DNA from: Candidatus Accumulibacter contiguus
GTDB lineage: Bacteria; Pseudomonadota; Gammaproteobacteria; Burkholderiales; Rhodocyclaceae
DNA: 64,000 bases
Assembly (NCBI RefSeq): GCF_012940005.1
Contig: NZ_SPMX01000015.1
Coordinates: 26,775 to 90,774 of the forward strand
Reading direction: 5' to 3'
The translations under genes were made by a program, and so were the position numbers. Of the stretch, positions 19,076 through 29,154 are shown in pieces. The notes beneath the pieces are model-generated. The model was not told the origin of the DNA and made no database searches. It saw only the letters and a program-made list of their open reading frames with translations. The stretch's first letter is position 1. Each line of letters begins with the position of its first letter.

Positions 19076-20002
19076 ATGGACGTCCAGAATTTCGGTAAGG
19101 TTGCGGTACTTTTCGGAGGTCGTTCCGCCGAGCGCGAGGTGTCGCTGAACAGCGGCAGCCGCGTGCTGGCGGCTTTGCGGCGGCAGGGCGTTGACGCGCA
19201 TGCCTTCGATCCGGCAGAGCGCAAGCTCGACGAACTGGCGGCTTTCGAGCGTGCGTTCATCGCGCTGCACGGGCGCTATGGCGAAGATGGCACGATCCAG
19301 GGGGTACTCGAACTGATGGGCATTCCCTACACGGGCAGTGGTGTGATGGCCTCGGCGCTGGGGATGGACAAATGGCGCTGCAAGTTGCTCTGGCGTGCCG
19401 CAGGTCTGCCGGTGCCGGAATACGCGCTGCTCGATGCTGCCAGCGACCTCGCGCAGCTGGCGGCAGGATTGGGGCTGCCGCTGTTCGTCAAGCCAGCCTG
19501 CGAGGGGTCATCGATCGGCATCAGTAAAGTCAAGCGGGTCGGCGATCTGGGGGCAGCCTATGCAGAAGCAGCCAGGCATGATTCGCTGGTGATCGCCGAG
19601 CGTGCGATCCTTGGCGGCGAATACACAGTCGCCATCCTCGGCGAGCAGGCGCTGCCGATCATCAAAATCGAGCCGGCTAGCGAGTTCTACGATTACGAAG
19701 CCAAATACCTGCGCGACGATACCGCTTACCGTTGCCCTTGCGGTCTCCCGGAGAACCTGGAAAACGAACTTCGCCAGCGGGCACTCGAAGCATTCCGGAT
19801 CCTTGGCGGCCGCGGCTGGGGGCGGGTCGATTTCCTGATGGACGAGGCAAAGGTATCGGGCGAAAGTCGGGCCTACTTCCTTGAGGTGAACACCTCGCCA
19901 GGGATGACCGACCACTCGCTGGTGCCGATGGCTGCGCGTGCTGCCGGCATGAGCTATGACGAACTGGTGGTGCGCGTGCTTGCACTTGCCACCCTGGGAT
20001 GA
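19076..20002 (+). CDS. ddlB: D-alanine--D-alanine ligase Ddl
   Basis: 308 residues, ATP-grasp enzyme. [21 protein letters not shown] at the start, [37 protein letters not shown] and [11 protein letters not shown] with [17 protein letters not shown] (Mg2+ ligands) mark Ddl. It makes the D-Ala-D-Ala used by MurF. ATG 19076 is preferred to the GTG at 19067 because AAGGTGAG is properly spaced before it. It sits between murC and ftsQ, the DdlB position of gamma- and betaproteobacterial dcw clusters. Confidence 0.96.
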   Translation: MDVQNFGKVAVLFGGRSAEREVSLNSGSRVLAALRRQGVDAHAFDPAERKLDELAAFERAFIALHGRYGEDGTIQGVLELMGIPYTGSGVMASALGMDKWRCKLLWRAAGLPVPEYALLDAASDLAQLAAGLGLPLFVKPACEGSSIGISKVKRVGDLGAAYAEAARHDSLVIAERAILGGEYTVAILGEQALPIIKIEPASEFYDYEAKYLRDDTAYRCPCGLPENLENELRQRALEAFRILGGRGWGRVDFLMDEAKVSGESRAYFLEVNTSPGMTDHSLVPMAARAAGMSYDELVVRVLALATLG

Positions 20003-20005
20003 GCG

Positions 20006-20758
20006 ATGTGGCACAAACCGCACCTGCTGATGGCTGTCTCGGATCTGCTCTTCCTGGCGGGCACTGCTGCCTTGCTGGTTGCCGCCGTTGTCTGGGGAAC
20101 GCCGCGCCTGCGTCTGTTTCCTCTGGCCGAATTGCAGGTGATCAACGAATTGCAGGAGGTACAACGCAGCGAAATCGAGCAATCGCTGTCGGAACTGCTG
20201 CGTGGCAATTTCTTTACCGTCGATGTGGACGCACTGCGTCGGTCGCTGGAACAATTGGCCTGGGTACGGCGTGCCGAGGTCTGGCGAAAATGGCCGGCAC
20301 GTCTCGAGGTCCGTATCGAGGAACATCAGGCAGCGGCCTATTGGGGCGATGGGGAGGGGCAGTTGGTCAATACGTATGGCGAACTTTTTCCGGCCTCGCT
20401 GTCGCGGGAGCAGGTGCTGCCGCGGCTGAGTGGGCCGATTGGCTCCTCGGGCGAGGTCCTGCGGCATTACGAGGAGTTCGTACAGATCCTGAAACCAAGC
20501 GGCCGACTGCCGGCGCAGGTGGCGCTGTCGCCGCGCCTGGCATGGCTCCTGAAACTGGAGGATGGCATGTTGATTGAACTCGGTCGCGAACAGGCAAAGG
20601 CGCCGATCCGTATGCGCCTGCAGCGTTTCGTCGACTACTACCCGACCTTGTCGGACGCCCGCCGTGGGCGGCCAATGGCGGTGGATATGCGGTATCCAAA
20701 CGGTTTCGCATTGCGCTTTCCGGCCAGTGCAGGTCAAGAAGTCAAAGGAAAGAAATGA
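20006..20758 (+). CDS. ftsQ: Cell division protein FtsQ
   Basis: 250 residues with one N-terminal membrane helix (LLFLAGTAALLVAAVVWGTP), then a POTRA domain (LFPLAELQVINELQEVQRSE onward, with LEQLAWVRRAEVWRKWPARL) and the FtsQ beta domain (EHQAAAYWGDGEGQLVNTYG). FtsQ bridges early and late division proteins and holds the FtsLB pair. It overlaps ftsA by 4 nt (ATGA). Length and topology are normal. Confidence 0.95.
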   Translation: MWHKPHLLMAVSDLLFLAGTAALLVAAVVWGTPRLRLFPLAELQVINELQEVQRSEIEQSLSELLRGNFFTVDVDALRRSLEQLAWVRRAEVWRKWPARLEVRIEEHQAAAYWGDGEGQLVNTYGELFPASLSREQVLPRLSGPIGSSGEVLRHYEEFVQILKPSGRLPAQVALSPRLAWLLKLEDGMLIELGREQAKAPIRMRLQRFVDYYPTLSDARRGRPMAVDMRYPNGFALRFPASAGQEVKGKK

Positions 20759-21984
20759 GCAGGGATAGCAAGGATCTGATCGTTGGACTCGACATCGGCA
20801 CCTCGAAAATTGTGGCGCTGGTCGCCGAACTCACTCCGGAAGGGCGAGTGAACGTCATCGGCATGGGTTCCCAGGAATCGAAAGGGCTGAAAAAGGGGGT
20901 CGTGGTCAACATCGAGGAGACCGTCGCCACTATTTCACGTGTTCTGCAGGAAGTGGAACTGATGGCCGATTGCAAGGTTCGCGACGTGTATACCGGCATC
21001 GCCGGCAGTCACATCCGGAGCTTCAACTCGAACGGAATGGTCGCCATCAAGGACAAGGAAGTCACGACGATGGACGTCGAAAGGGTGATCGAGACGGCGC
21101 GCGCCATGCCAATCCCTGCCGACCAGGAAATCCTGCACATTCTGACGCAGGAATTCATCATCGACGACCAGGATGGCATCCGCGAGCCGATCGGCATGAG
21201 CGGCTTTCGCCTTGAGGTGAAAGTGCACATCGTTACCGGTGCGGTTTCGGCGGCTCAGAATATCGTCAAATGCGTTCGCCGCTGTGGGCTGGAGGTGAAC
21301 GATCTGGTGCTGCAACCGCTTGCCTCCAGCTGTGCCGTCCTCTCGGAAGACGAAAAGGATCTCGGGATCTGCCTGATCGACATCGGCGGTGGCACCACCG
21401 ATCTGGCGGTGTGGACACAGGGAGCCATTCGTCACACTTCGATCATTCCGATCGCCGGTGACCAGATCACCAACGACATCGCGATGGCGCTGCGTACGCC
21501 AACACGCGAGGCCGAGGACATCAAACGCAAGTATGGTTGTGCGCTTGCCCATCTCGCGGACCCGGCAGACGTCCTCGACGTTGCCGGTGTGGACGACCGT
21601 CCTTCACGCAAGCTGTCGCGCCGGGCGTTGGCGGATGTCATTCAGCCACGCGTCGAGGAACTGTACGAATTGATTCAGGCGGAACTTCGTCGCTCCGGTT
21701 TCGAGGACGTTTTGTCTTCCGGCATCGTGCTGACCGGCGGCGCTTCGGTGATGCCAGGGATGATCGAGCTTGGCGAAGAAATTTTCCATATGCCGGTCCG
21801 GCTGGGCGTACCCAAGTATCAGGGTGCCCTCTCCGACGTGGTGCAGAGCCCCCGCTTTGCGACCGCTTGTGGATTGCTGCTGGAAGCACAGACGCAACGC
21901 AAGCGTGGCTTGAAGGTACGGGAAACCCGCGATGTCAAACAGGTCTTCGGCCGCATGAAGTCGTGGTTCGAAAAGAATTTCTGA
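20755..21984 (+). CDS. ftsA: Cell division protein FtsA
   Basis: 409-residue actin-like ATPase that tethers FtsZ to the membrane. Features: DLIVGLDIGTSKIVALVAEL (phosphate 1), the GIAGSHIRSFNSNG subdomain 1C region, CLIDIGGGTTDLAVW (phosphate 2), IVLTGGASVMPGMIEL (adenosine motif) and a C-terminal amphipathic tail ending RMKSWFEKNF, the membrane-targeting sequence. It is followed by a 71-nt AT- and T-rich gap before ftsZ. Confidence 0.97.
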   Translation: MSRDSKDLIVGLDIGTSKIVALVAELTPEGRVNVIGMGSQESKGLKKGVVVNIEETVATISRVLQEVELMADCKVRDVYTGIAGSHIRSFNSNGMVAIKDKEVTTMDVERVIETARAMPIPADQEILHILTQEFIIDDQDGIREPIGMSGFRLEVKVHIVTGAVSAAQNIVKCVRRCGLEVNDLVLQPLASSCAVLSEDEKDLGICLIDIGGGTTDLAVWTQGAIRHTSIIPIAGDQITNDIAMALRTPTREAEDIKRKYGCALAHLADPADVLDVAGVDDRPSRKLSRRALADVIQPRVEELYELIQAELRRSGFEDVLSSGIVLTGGASVMPGMIELGEEIFHMPVRLGVPKYQGALSDVVQSPRFATACGLLLEAQTQRKRGLKVRETRDVKQVFGRMKSWFEKNF

Positions 21985-22055
21985 TCGGATCGTGGACCAG
22001 AATTACCGGTTTTTTACAAGTTTATTGATTTTTTATTTTTGCAGAGGAGACGACC

Positions 22056-23219
22056 ATGTTTGAAATCATCGACAAGGAAGAAGGCGAACGGGATACCGTC
22101 ATCAAGGTGATCGGGATCGGTGGTGCCGGTGGCAACGCCGTCGATCACATGATCCGCGAGGGTGTCAATGGCGTGGACTTCATCACCGCCAATACCGATT
22201 CCCAGGCGCTCGGCCGCAGTATTGCCGTTCACAAGCTGCAACTAGGCAAGACCGGCCTCGGCGCTGGTGCCAAGCCCGAAGCCGGGCGTAGCGCTGCGAT
22301 CGAGGAGCGCGAAGCCATCGTCGAGTCGCTCAGAGGTGCGCACATGGTATTCATCACCGCCGGCATGGGGGGCGGAACGGGTACCGGTGCCGCGCCGATC
22401 GTTGCCGAAGTGGCCCGCGAACTCGGGGTGCTGACCGTCGCCGTGGTCACCAAGCCCTTCGGTTTCGAAGGCAAGCGCCTGAAAGTGGCGGACGTCGGGA
22501 TTGCCGAACTGCAGAAGCATGTCGATTCACTGATCGTCATCCTCAATGACAAACTGATGGACGTTCTCGGTGATGATGTTTCCATGGATGACGCCTTCAA
22601 GGCCGCCGATAACGTCTTGCGTAACGCCGTCGGCGGCATTGCCGAAATCATCAACTTCCCGGGACTGGTCAACGTCGACTTCGAGGACGTACGGACGGTC
22701 ATGGGCGAGATGGGAATGGCCATGATGGGCTCTGCGAACGCTGCGGGTGTCGACCGGGCGCGAATTGCTGCCGAACGCGCCGTTTCGTCGCCGCTTCTCG
22801 AAGGTGTCAACCTGTCCGGCGCCAAGGGTGTGCTGGTGAATATCACCGCCACGCGTTCCCTGAAAATGAAGGAAGTCAATGAAGTGATGACCACCGTTCG
22901 CGCCTTTGCGGCTGACGACGCGCACATCATCTTCGGCGCAGTGTATGACGAAAATATGGGCGAGGACATCCGGGTGACGGTGGTGGCCACCGGTCTTGGC
23001 CAGGCACAGGCCAAACGCTTCGAAGTGATCAACAGCTCGATCAACCAGGGCACCGGTACCGACGGCCGTTTCGCGCATGGTCCGAACATTGACTACTCGT
23101 CGCTCGATCAGGTTCCGGCGATCGTCCGCAAGGGGCGCAGTGCAACCGTCGAAGCGCTGGCCAATAGCGGTGTCGATCGCTACGATATTCCGGCCTTTCT
23201 GAGGAAACAGGCGGACTAG
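22056..23219 (+). CDS. ftsZ: Cell division GTPase FtsZ
   Basis: 387 residues. Tubulin-fold GTPase: [17 protein letters not shown], the tubulin signature [29 protein letters not shown] (T7 loop side) and the extreme C-terminal [10 protein letters not shown] peptide that binds FtsA/ZipA. It polymerises into the Z ring. The leader (21985-22055) is unusually AT-rich, with TTTTTT and TTTTTATTTTT runs, and has a strong AGAGGAGA site 6-8 nt before the ATG. Extra transcription or translation input specific to ftsZ is plausible there, but no clear hairpin or promoter was identified. Confidence 0.98.
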   Translation: MFEIIDKEEGERDTVIKVIGIGGAGGNAVDHMIREGVNGVDFITANTDSQALGRSIAVHKLQLGKTGLGAGAKPEAGRSAAIEEREAIVESLRGAHMVFITAGMGGGTGTGAAPIVAEVARELGVLTVAVVTKPFGFEGKRLKVADVGIAELQKHVDSLIVILNDKLMDVLGDDVSMDDAFKAADNVLRNAVGGIAEIINFPGLVNVDFEDVRTVMGEMGMAMMGSANAAGVDRARIAAERAVSSPLLEGVNLSGAKGVLVNITATRSLKMKEVNEVMTTVRAFAADDAHIIFGAVYDENMGEDIRVTVVATGLGQAQAKRFEVINSSINQGTGTDGRFAHGPNIDYSSLDQVPAIVRKGRSATVEALANSGVDRYDIPAFLRKQAD

Positions 23220-23260
23220 GCCTGGCAAGTGGTCGTCACTCTCCTGTGGGGATTGGCGGG

Positions 23261-23289
23261 TTCCTGGGCCGGCCAGCCTGTGCTAGAAT
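23261..23289 (+). promoter_or_regulatory. Candidate sigma-70 promoter of lpxC
   Basis: TTCCTG (23261-23266), a 17-nt spacer, then TAGAAT (23284-23289), preceded by TGTGC. The predicted transcript would start about 22 nt upstream of the lpxC ATG. The -10 box is good and the -35 weak. Confidence 0.5.
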
Positions 23290-23317
23290 CCGCCAATTCC
23301 ACCGTTATTTCAGACAG

Positions 23318-24247
23318 ATGTTAAAGCAGCGAACTCTCAAGTCGGTGGTCCGCGCCGCAGGCGTTGGTCTGCATTCCGGCGTCAAGGTGAACATCAGCTT
23401 GCGTCCGGCCGCTTCCGGGACAGGTATCGTCTTTCGGCGAATTGATCTCGATCCGGTGCTTGACCTGCCAGCGTCGGCCTTGCTCGTCGGCGACACGCGC
23501 ATGTGCTCGTGCCTGGAGCGTAACGGCGCCAAGGTCGGGACCATCGAACACCTGATGTCGGCTTTCGCGGGCCTGGGGGTCGACAACGCCTTCGTCGACC
23601 TCGATGCCGCCGAAGTACCGATCCTCGATGGCTCGGCCTCGCCGTTTGTCTTCCTGATTCAGTCGGTCGGAATTGAAGAACAGCCGGTCGCCAAGCGCTT
23701 CATCCGGATCAAACGTCCGATCGAAGTCCGCGAAATGGACTCCTCCGGCGAAAAGTGGGCACGCCTCGAACCATACGATGGTTTCCGCCTGTCTTTCTCG
23801 ATCGGTTTCAACCATCCGGCAATCGATCGCACCGGTCAGCAGGTGACCATCGATTTTGCCGAGCACTCGTATGTCCGTGAAGTGGCGCGGGCGCGTACCT
23901 TCGGTTTCATGCAGGAGGTCGAGTGGCTGCACGAAAACGGTCTCGCACAAGGCGGGGGCCTGGAAAACGCCGTCGTCCTTGACGAGTATCGCGTGCTGAA
24001 CGCGGATGGTCTGCGCTACAGCGATGAATTCGTCAAGCACAAGGTACTCGATGCGATCGGCGACCTCTACCTGCTCGGCCACCCCTTGCTGGCTTCATTC
24101 AGCGCTCATAAATCCGGGCATGCGCTGAACAATGCGCTGGCCCGGGCACTCCTGGCCACCCCGGCGGCATGGGAGTACGTCAGCTTCGAAAATCGCGAAC
24201 TGGCACCAGCGACCGTCTCCCGCTGGCTGACCTTGCCGGCTTTCTGA
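23318..24247 (+). CDS. lpxC: UDP-3-O-acyl-N-acetylglucosamine deacetylase LpxC
   Basis: 309 residues. First committed step of lipid A synthesis, a zinc deacetylase. The start [20 protein letters not shown] is the classic LpxC N-terminus; an upstream in-frame extension to 23246 runs through the promoter and is rejected. Zinc-ligand regions: [12 protein letters not shown] (first His) and [19 protein letters not shown] (second His and Asp); the catalytic-base region [12 protein letters not shown] is also present. Closing the dcw cluster after ftsZ is the usual location and links outer-membrane to peptidoglycan synthesis. Confidence 0.97.
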   Translation: MLKQRTLKSVVRAAGVGLHSGVKVNISLRPAASGTGIVFRRIDLDPVLDLPASALLVGDTRMCSCLERNGAKVGTIEHLMSAFAGLGVDNAFVDLDAAEVPILDGSASPFVFLIQSVGIEEQPVAKRFIRIKRPIEVREMDSSGEKWARLEPYDGFRLSFSIGFNHPAIDRTGQQVTIDFAEHSYVREVARARTFGFMQEVEWLHENGLAQGGGLENAVVLDEYRVLNADGLRYSDEFVKHKVLDAIGDLYLLGHPLLASFSAHKSGHALNNALARALLATPAAWEYVSFENRELAPATVSRWLTLPAF

Positions 24248-24251
24248 ATAC

Positions 24252-24440
24252 ATGTGGTTGTTGCGTCTGCTGGGGGTATTGACGGTACTCACCGTCGCCG
24301 GCGGCGTGCTGGCCTTCCTTTTCACTCGGGACGCGCGCTATCTGCAGTTTTCCTGGCGCCTGTTTCGCTATTCGCTGATCGTTGCACTGCTGATTTTCGC
24401 GCTGCTGATCCTCGAACGGGTTGCCGTCATTCCTGTCTAG
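24252..24440 (+). CDS. Small two-helix membrane protein, unknown function
   Basis: 62 residues starting 4 nt after the lpxC stop. Two hydrophobic segments (LLRLLGVLTVLTVAGGVLAF and LIVALLIFALLILERVAVIP) flank a charged stretch (TRDARYLQFSWRLFRYS). Small proteins of this type follow lpxC in several betaproteobacteria, to my recollection; no function is known to me. Its end overlaps the convergent DUF721 gene by 14 nt. Confidence 0.7.
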   Translation: MWLLRLLGVLTVLTVAGGVLAFLFTRDARYLQFSWRLFRYSLIVALLIFALLILERVAVIPV

Positions 24441-24861
24441 CTGAATGCGCCAGCAGGTTTTCGACCGCCGTGCGCAATGCCGATGCCGGCAGCGCATCGC
24501 GCAATGCCGTCAATTCCTGGCTGGTCCTGGTGCTGAGTGGCTTCTGCGTCGGCGCAGGGGTCGCGGCACGCTCTGGCCGGGCCTGTACCTTGACCTGCAC
24601 GCTGGTGCATTCGAGCCCCCGCTTCGACAGTTCGTCGGCGAGCGTTGGCGCCATCTGGCGCAGCTTGGTGGCCACTGCGCCATTGCTGGCGTGAATCACC
24701 ACGACTCGCGACTTGTAATTGGCCACGCAACTGGCCTCGCCCAGATGTGCCGGAACGATCTCCTGGTAGAGACCTTCCAGCTTGACCAGGAGTCGCGCGT
24801 GCGCCAGCACCTTGCCGGCGCCCTCGGTTCCTTCAAGATAATTCAGCAGTAAGTCTGCCAT
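24427..24861 (-). CDS. DUF721/DciA-like protein
   Basis: 144 residues. The core LARARLL-like helix and ANYKSRVVVIHASNGAVATK, then KLRQMAPTLADELSKRGLEC match the DUF721 fold. DciA proteins of this family act as loaders or partners of the replicative helicase DnaB in bacteria that lack DnaC; whether this short form does so is inference. The C-terminal 50 residues (from about 95) are low-complexity Pro/Thr/Ala and then LRDALPASALRTAVENLLAH. Convergent with the small membrane gene. Single gene, no operon partner. Confidence 0.75.
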   Translation of the reverse strand: MADLLLNYLEGTEGAGKVLAHARLLVKLEGLYQEIVPAHLGEASCVANYKSRVVVIHASNGAVATKLRQMAPTLADELSKRGLECTSVQVKVQARPERAATPAPTQKPLSTRTSQELTALRDALPASALRTAVENLLAHSARQE

Positions 24862-25033
24862 CAGCTTTCCTGGTTAGGGTTTGCAGGATACGCCAGACAG
24901 CTGTGGGACGTCCACTGACAGCGATTCGATGGTGGGTGCATGCGCGCCATCCAGATGCCAATCGCCCGCCTACCGGGAAACCGCCAGGATGCGCTCAGGC
25001 GCAGCAATACCGGCATCGGGCAAAAACAAGCGA

Positions 25034-25039
25034 TATAAT
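25034..25039 (+). promoter_or_regulatory. Consensus -10 box directly upstream of the Crp-type regulator
   Basis: TATAAT ends 7 nt before the ATG at 25047. A start site at the usual distance would fall at or on the A of the ATG, and no Shine-Dalgarno sequence lies in the intervening bases, so the mRNA may be leaderless. No good -35 hexamer was found. Confidence 0.5.
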
Positions 25040-25046
25040 CCCCGTC

Positions 25047-25739
25047 ATGGCTGTACATCCCCTTCTTTTGCAGCAATTTCCGCTACTTAACTCGCTTCCT
25101 GCAGATCAGCTGGAACGACTTGCCGGTCAGGCCAGTACCCAGACCTTCGCCAAACGAGAGGTGGTGCTGCCTAAATCGAGTGCTCCTCGCAACCTCTGCT
25201 TCCTGGTCAATGGGCGCCTTCAGGCAATTGACTTTACCCTCGACGGCAGGGAAGTCGGCCTCTATTTCATCGACCCAGGCGACTATTTTGCCGAGTTGGC
25301 CCTGATCGACGGTCAGACGCAGCCGGAACTGGTGATCTCCAATAGCGCATCCCAGGTGGTGTTTGTACCGGGAGCCGAGATTCGGCCCTTGCTGTTCTCA
25401 ACGCCTTCGATGGCCGAGGCACTGTGTCGGCGCTTGGCACAAAGAGTGCGCATCCAGGTGAACCATCGCCAGATTCTGGGTTTGAACAATCCCTTGCAAC
25501 GCATCTGCGCGCATCTGGAACTCCTGACCATGGGTAGTGATGGCAACCGGCGCATTCTCAAGGCACCTACGCACCAGGAGATCGCCATCATGGTGAGTTT
25601 GACCCGTGAAACCGTCACGCGCACTTTTCAGGTGCTGCAAACCAAGGGGGTGCTGACCAGGGAAGGAGAAGACCTGCTGGTGGATTCCGCCAAATTGTCT
25701 GAACTGGCGACCAGTCGTGCGGGCAGCGGCAGCGATTGA
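25047..25739 (+). CDS. Crp/Fnr-family transcriptional regulator
   Basis: 230 residues: N-terminal cyclic-nucleotide-binding-like beta barrel (about 25-125, with GDYFAELALIDGQ), dimerisation helix (about 130-150) and a C-terminal winged helix with recognition segment SLTRETVTRTFQVLQTKGVL. The recognition helix has the R-E-x-x-x-R pattern of Crp, which reads TGTGA half-sites. It lacks the E-x-x-S-R pattern of Fnr that reads TTGAT. There is no N-terminal cysteine cluster, so it is not an oxygen-sensing Fnr. The ATG was chosen because it follows the -10 box and starts the domain properly; a 48-residue upstream extension is rejected. The effector is unknown. Confidence 0.85.
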   Translation: MAVHPLLLQQFPLLNSLPADQLERLAGQASTQTFAKREVVLPKSSAPRNLCFLVNGRLQAIDFTLDGREVGLYFIDPGDYFAELALIDGQTQPELVISNSASQVVFVPGAEIRPLLFSTPSMAEALCRRLAQRVRIQVNHRQILGLNNPLQRICAHLELLTMGSDGNRRILKAPTHQEIAIMVSLTRETVTRTFQVLQTKGVLTREGEDLLVDSAKLSELATSRAGSGSD

Positions 25740-25842
25740 CAGCAGTGCGCATCGGCGCCCGGTGGCGAAGGGCTGCCTCATCCTGCTACTTTGCCTGGCA
25801 TAAAATTTGCTGTGCAAGAGAATCTATTTCGAAAGGCGCACG

Positions 25843-26763
25843 ATGGAAATTACTTCTGCGACAGCCGTCACCAATCTGGCATCGACAGCCATCACGGCTC
25901 CCAAGAACAACTCCAGCGCGGCAAATTTTGCCGACCTGCTTGTGGATACGGTCAAATTTGCCGAAAGAAAGGAGGCAAAAGAGGCCAGCTTCGTTTCCGG
26001 GCGTCTCGGCGTCGACCTGAATTCCAACGGTGTCCCGTTGCGAATGGTGTACCTCGACGAGCAAGGGAACAGATTGACTGCCTCGGCCTTCTCCGCAGAG
26101 AGCATCCTGCGCAATACGCAGCAGCTTGGAATCAGCCTTGGTGATCTCAAGGATCTCGGCAGGCAACTCGATGCCGCAGGCATTGGCTACAAGCCCTATG
26201 ATCTGTACAAGGGAACCGGTTCGGACCATGGGATCGATTTCGATGACCTGATTGCCGGTGGGCTGGGAACCGCCTATGACTGGACTCGGGACGCCAATGT
26301 TGCCGCCAAGGGCCCGGGCGCTCTCCAGAGACTCGAAGAGGCAGCCGCCCTGGCAAAGTCACTCAATCTCACGGCCCACGCCGAAGTGACGAAAAACCAG
26401 GGTATCGACCCGACTCGCTTCACAACACAGGCGGCAACAGGAGCATCGCCGCGTCACTATGTGATGTTCAATGGCAGCGTCGCCGCCTGGTATGGCAGCA
26501 GTGAACAGGCAAACCAGGCAAGTCAACTCTATGGCGGCAGCGTCACCGACATTGCTTCCCAGGCAAGCGCGAATGCCAGCGTCGGCATTCGCGCTCGCAA
26601 CTCAAGTTCCAGCACCACCGCCAGCCACAGTGAAGCCACTCAAGCGACTACATCAGCAAGCGCAGCGGACCAGTTGCAAGCCCTGATCAATACCATCCGC
26701 GGCAGCGGTGTAGCCGCCAACGTCAATCCGCTACTACAAGTGCTTGGCAACTGGCTCCGCTGA
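25843..26763 (+). CDS. Hypothetical protein, Ser/Ala/Thr-rich C-terminus
   Basis: 306 residues, no family recognised. Start ATG 25843 has GAAAGG 6-7 nt upstream. No signal peptide or membrane helix is evident. The first 50 residues are polar and low-complexity; residues about 55-125 look folded (SGRLGVDLNSNGVPLRMVYL, then GISLGDLKDLGRQLDAAGIG); about 220-275 are rich in Ser, Ala, Thr and Gln, and the end (DQLQALINTIRGSGVAANVN) is a helix. The composition recalls secreted or flagellar-associated proteins without Sec signals, but nothing proves that. It stands alone between a regulator and a convergent permease gene. Confidence 0.75.
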   Translation: MEITSATAVTNLASTAITAPKNNSSAANFADLLVDTVKFAERKEAKEASFVSGRLGVDLNSNGVPLRMVYLDEQGNRLTASAFSAESILRNTQQLGISLGDLKDLGRQLDAAGIGYKPYDLYKGTGSDHGIDFDDLIAGGLGTAYDWTRDANVAAKGPGALQRLEEAAALAKSLNLTAHAEVTKNQGIDPTRFTTQAATGASPRHYVMFNGSVAAWYGSSEQANQASQLYGGSVTDIASQASANASVGIRARNSSSSTTASHSEATQATTSASAADQLQALINTIRGSGVAANVNPLLQVLGNWLR

Positions 26764-26765
26764 CT

Positions 26766-26795
26766 CCGCGCGGAAGTCCGCATTCTTTCCGCGGA
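26766..26795. terminator. Weak hairpin between convergent genes
   Basis: GCGG-AAGT-CCGC (26770-26781) followed by ATTCTTT, nested in a wider TCCGCG/CGCGGA dyad. It lies in the 57-nt space between two converging genes and may end transcription from the left. The stem is short and the T run imperfect. Confidence 0.3.
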
Positions 26796-26820
26796 TCATC
26801 CTGGCAGATATCTTCACCCT

Positions 26821-27774
26821 TCAGGCCGGCCGAAATACTCGTACCCCGAGAATCACGCCGCCGATCAGCAAGACGATACCGATCAGTGCCGTGCTGCCGG
26901 GTAGCGCGCCTCGCCAGATGAAGGCATAGGCAAAAGCGGCGAGCGTTTCGAAAACGATCAACTGGCCGGTGAGAGCGGTCGGCAGCAGCTTGCTGGCACG
27001 ATTCCAGAGCAGCGTACCAAGCCAAGACGCGCACAGTCCCAGGGTCAGCATCAGGCCAACATAGCGTAGCGCTTGTGGTCCGAGTGGATAGTCGAAACTG
27101 CTCGACCCATGCAAGTACAGGCCGGCACCAGCCATGCCGATGACCGCCAGCGGCAGCGTCGCCAGGCCCTGGGCGATCGCCCAGGTACCGGAAGCGAGCG
27201 CCGGTCGCTGGCGCAGCCAGCGGGAATTGCGTACCGGGTACCAGGTCCAGGCAAGTACTGCAGCGATGGCGAGCAGCGCTCCCAGGAGATGGTCATGGTG
27301 GCTGCGCTGGCCATCGAGCAGCGCCATCTCATGCTGGTTCACCAGCGCGATGCCGCTCGCGATCACCGCCAGCGAAGGCAGCAGGCGACGCCAGGGTAGG
27401 GCTTCGGCACCGAAGTTGGCGACAAGCGCAATGACGATCGGCAGCGTGCCGATGAGCATCGTCGGCAAGGGGGCTCCGGCGAGCTGGATCGCCGCCGAGA
27501 GAAAAAGGTAGTAGAGGAGGTTTCCGACCAGCGCCAGTTCGCAAGCCATCCGCCAGTCCTGCCGCTGCAATTGTTGCAGGCGCGGCAGGTCGGTCCAGGC
27601 GAGCAGCAGCGCGATGATTCCGAAACCGAGGTAGCGACCGAAGGAAAGCATTGCCGGTGGATAGTCGGGCAGCATCAGGGGAACGACAAACACCAGCCCC
27701 CACAGCAGACCGGCGCCGAGTGCGCAGGCTACGCCCTCGACAAGGGCGCGGTGGACCAGCAACTCTGGTTGCAC
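26821..27774 (-). CDS. EamA/DMT-family permease
   Basis: 317 residues with about ten hydrophobic helices in two EamA-like halves: ACALGAGLLWGLVFVVPLML at the start and LLGALLAIAAVLAWTWYPVR in the middle, ending LIGIVLLIGGVILGVRVFRP. Such permeases export amino acids or other small metabolites; the substrate cannot be read from sequence. The GTG at 27774 was chosen because it lies 4 nt after the ubiT stop and starts at the first helix; the frame stays open farther upstream only through the ubiT gene. Probably cotranscribed with ubiU-ubiV-ubiT, but not a known part of that pathway. Confidence 0.8.
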   Translation of the reverse strand: MQPELLVHRALVEGVACALGAGLLWGLVFVVPLMLPDYPPAMLSFGRYLGFGIIALLLAWTDLPRLQQLQRQDWRMACELALVGNLLYYLFLSAAIQLAGAPLPTMLIGTLPIVIALVANFGAEALPWRRLLPSLAVIASGIALVNQHEMALLDGQRSHHDHLLGALLAIAAVLAWTWYPVRNSRWLRQRPALASGTWAIAQGLATLPLAVIGMAGAGLYLHGSSSFDYPLGPQALRYVGLMLTLGLCASWLGTLLWNRASKLLPTALTGQLIVFETLAAFAYAFIWRGALPGSTALIGIVLLIGGVILGVRVFRPA

Positions 27775-27778
27775 CCGG

Positions 27779-29154
<1,376 letters not shown>

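Noticed and set aside
25047..25739. Calling the Crp-family regulator Fnr because an FNR-like site exists nearby
   Set aside because: No N-terminal cysteine cluster and a Crp-type recognition helix; the FNR site is more likely served by a regulator elsewhere.
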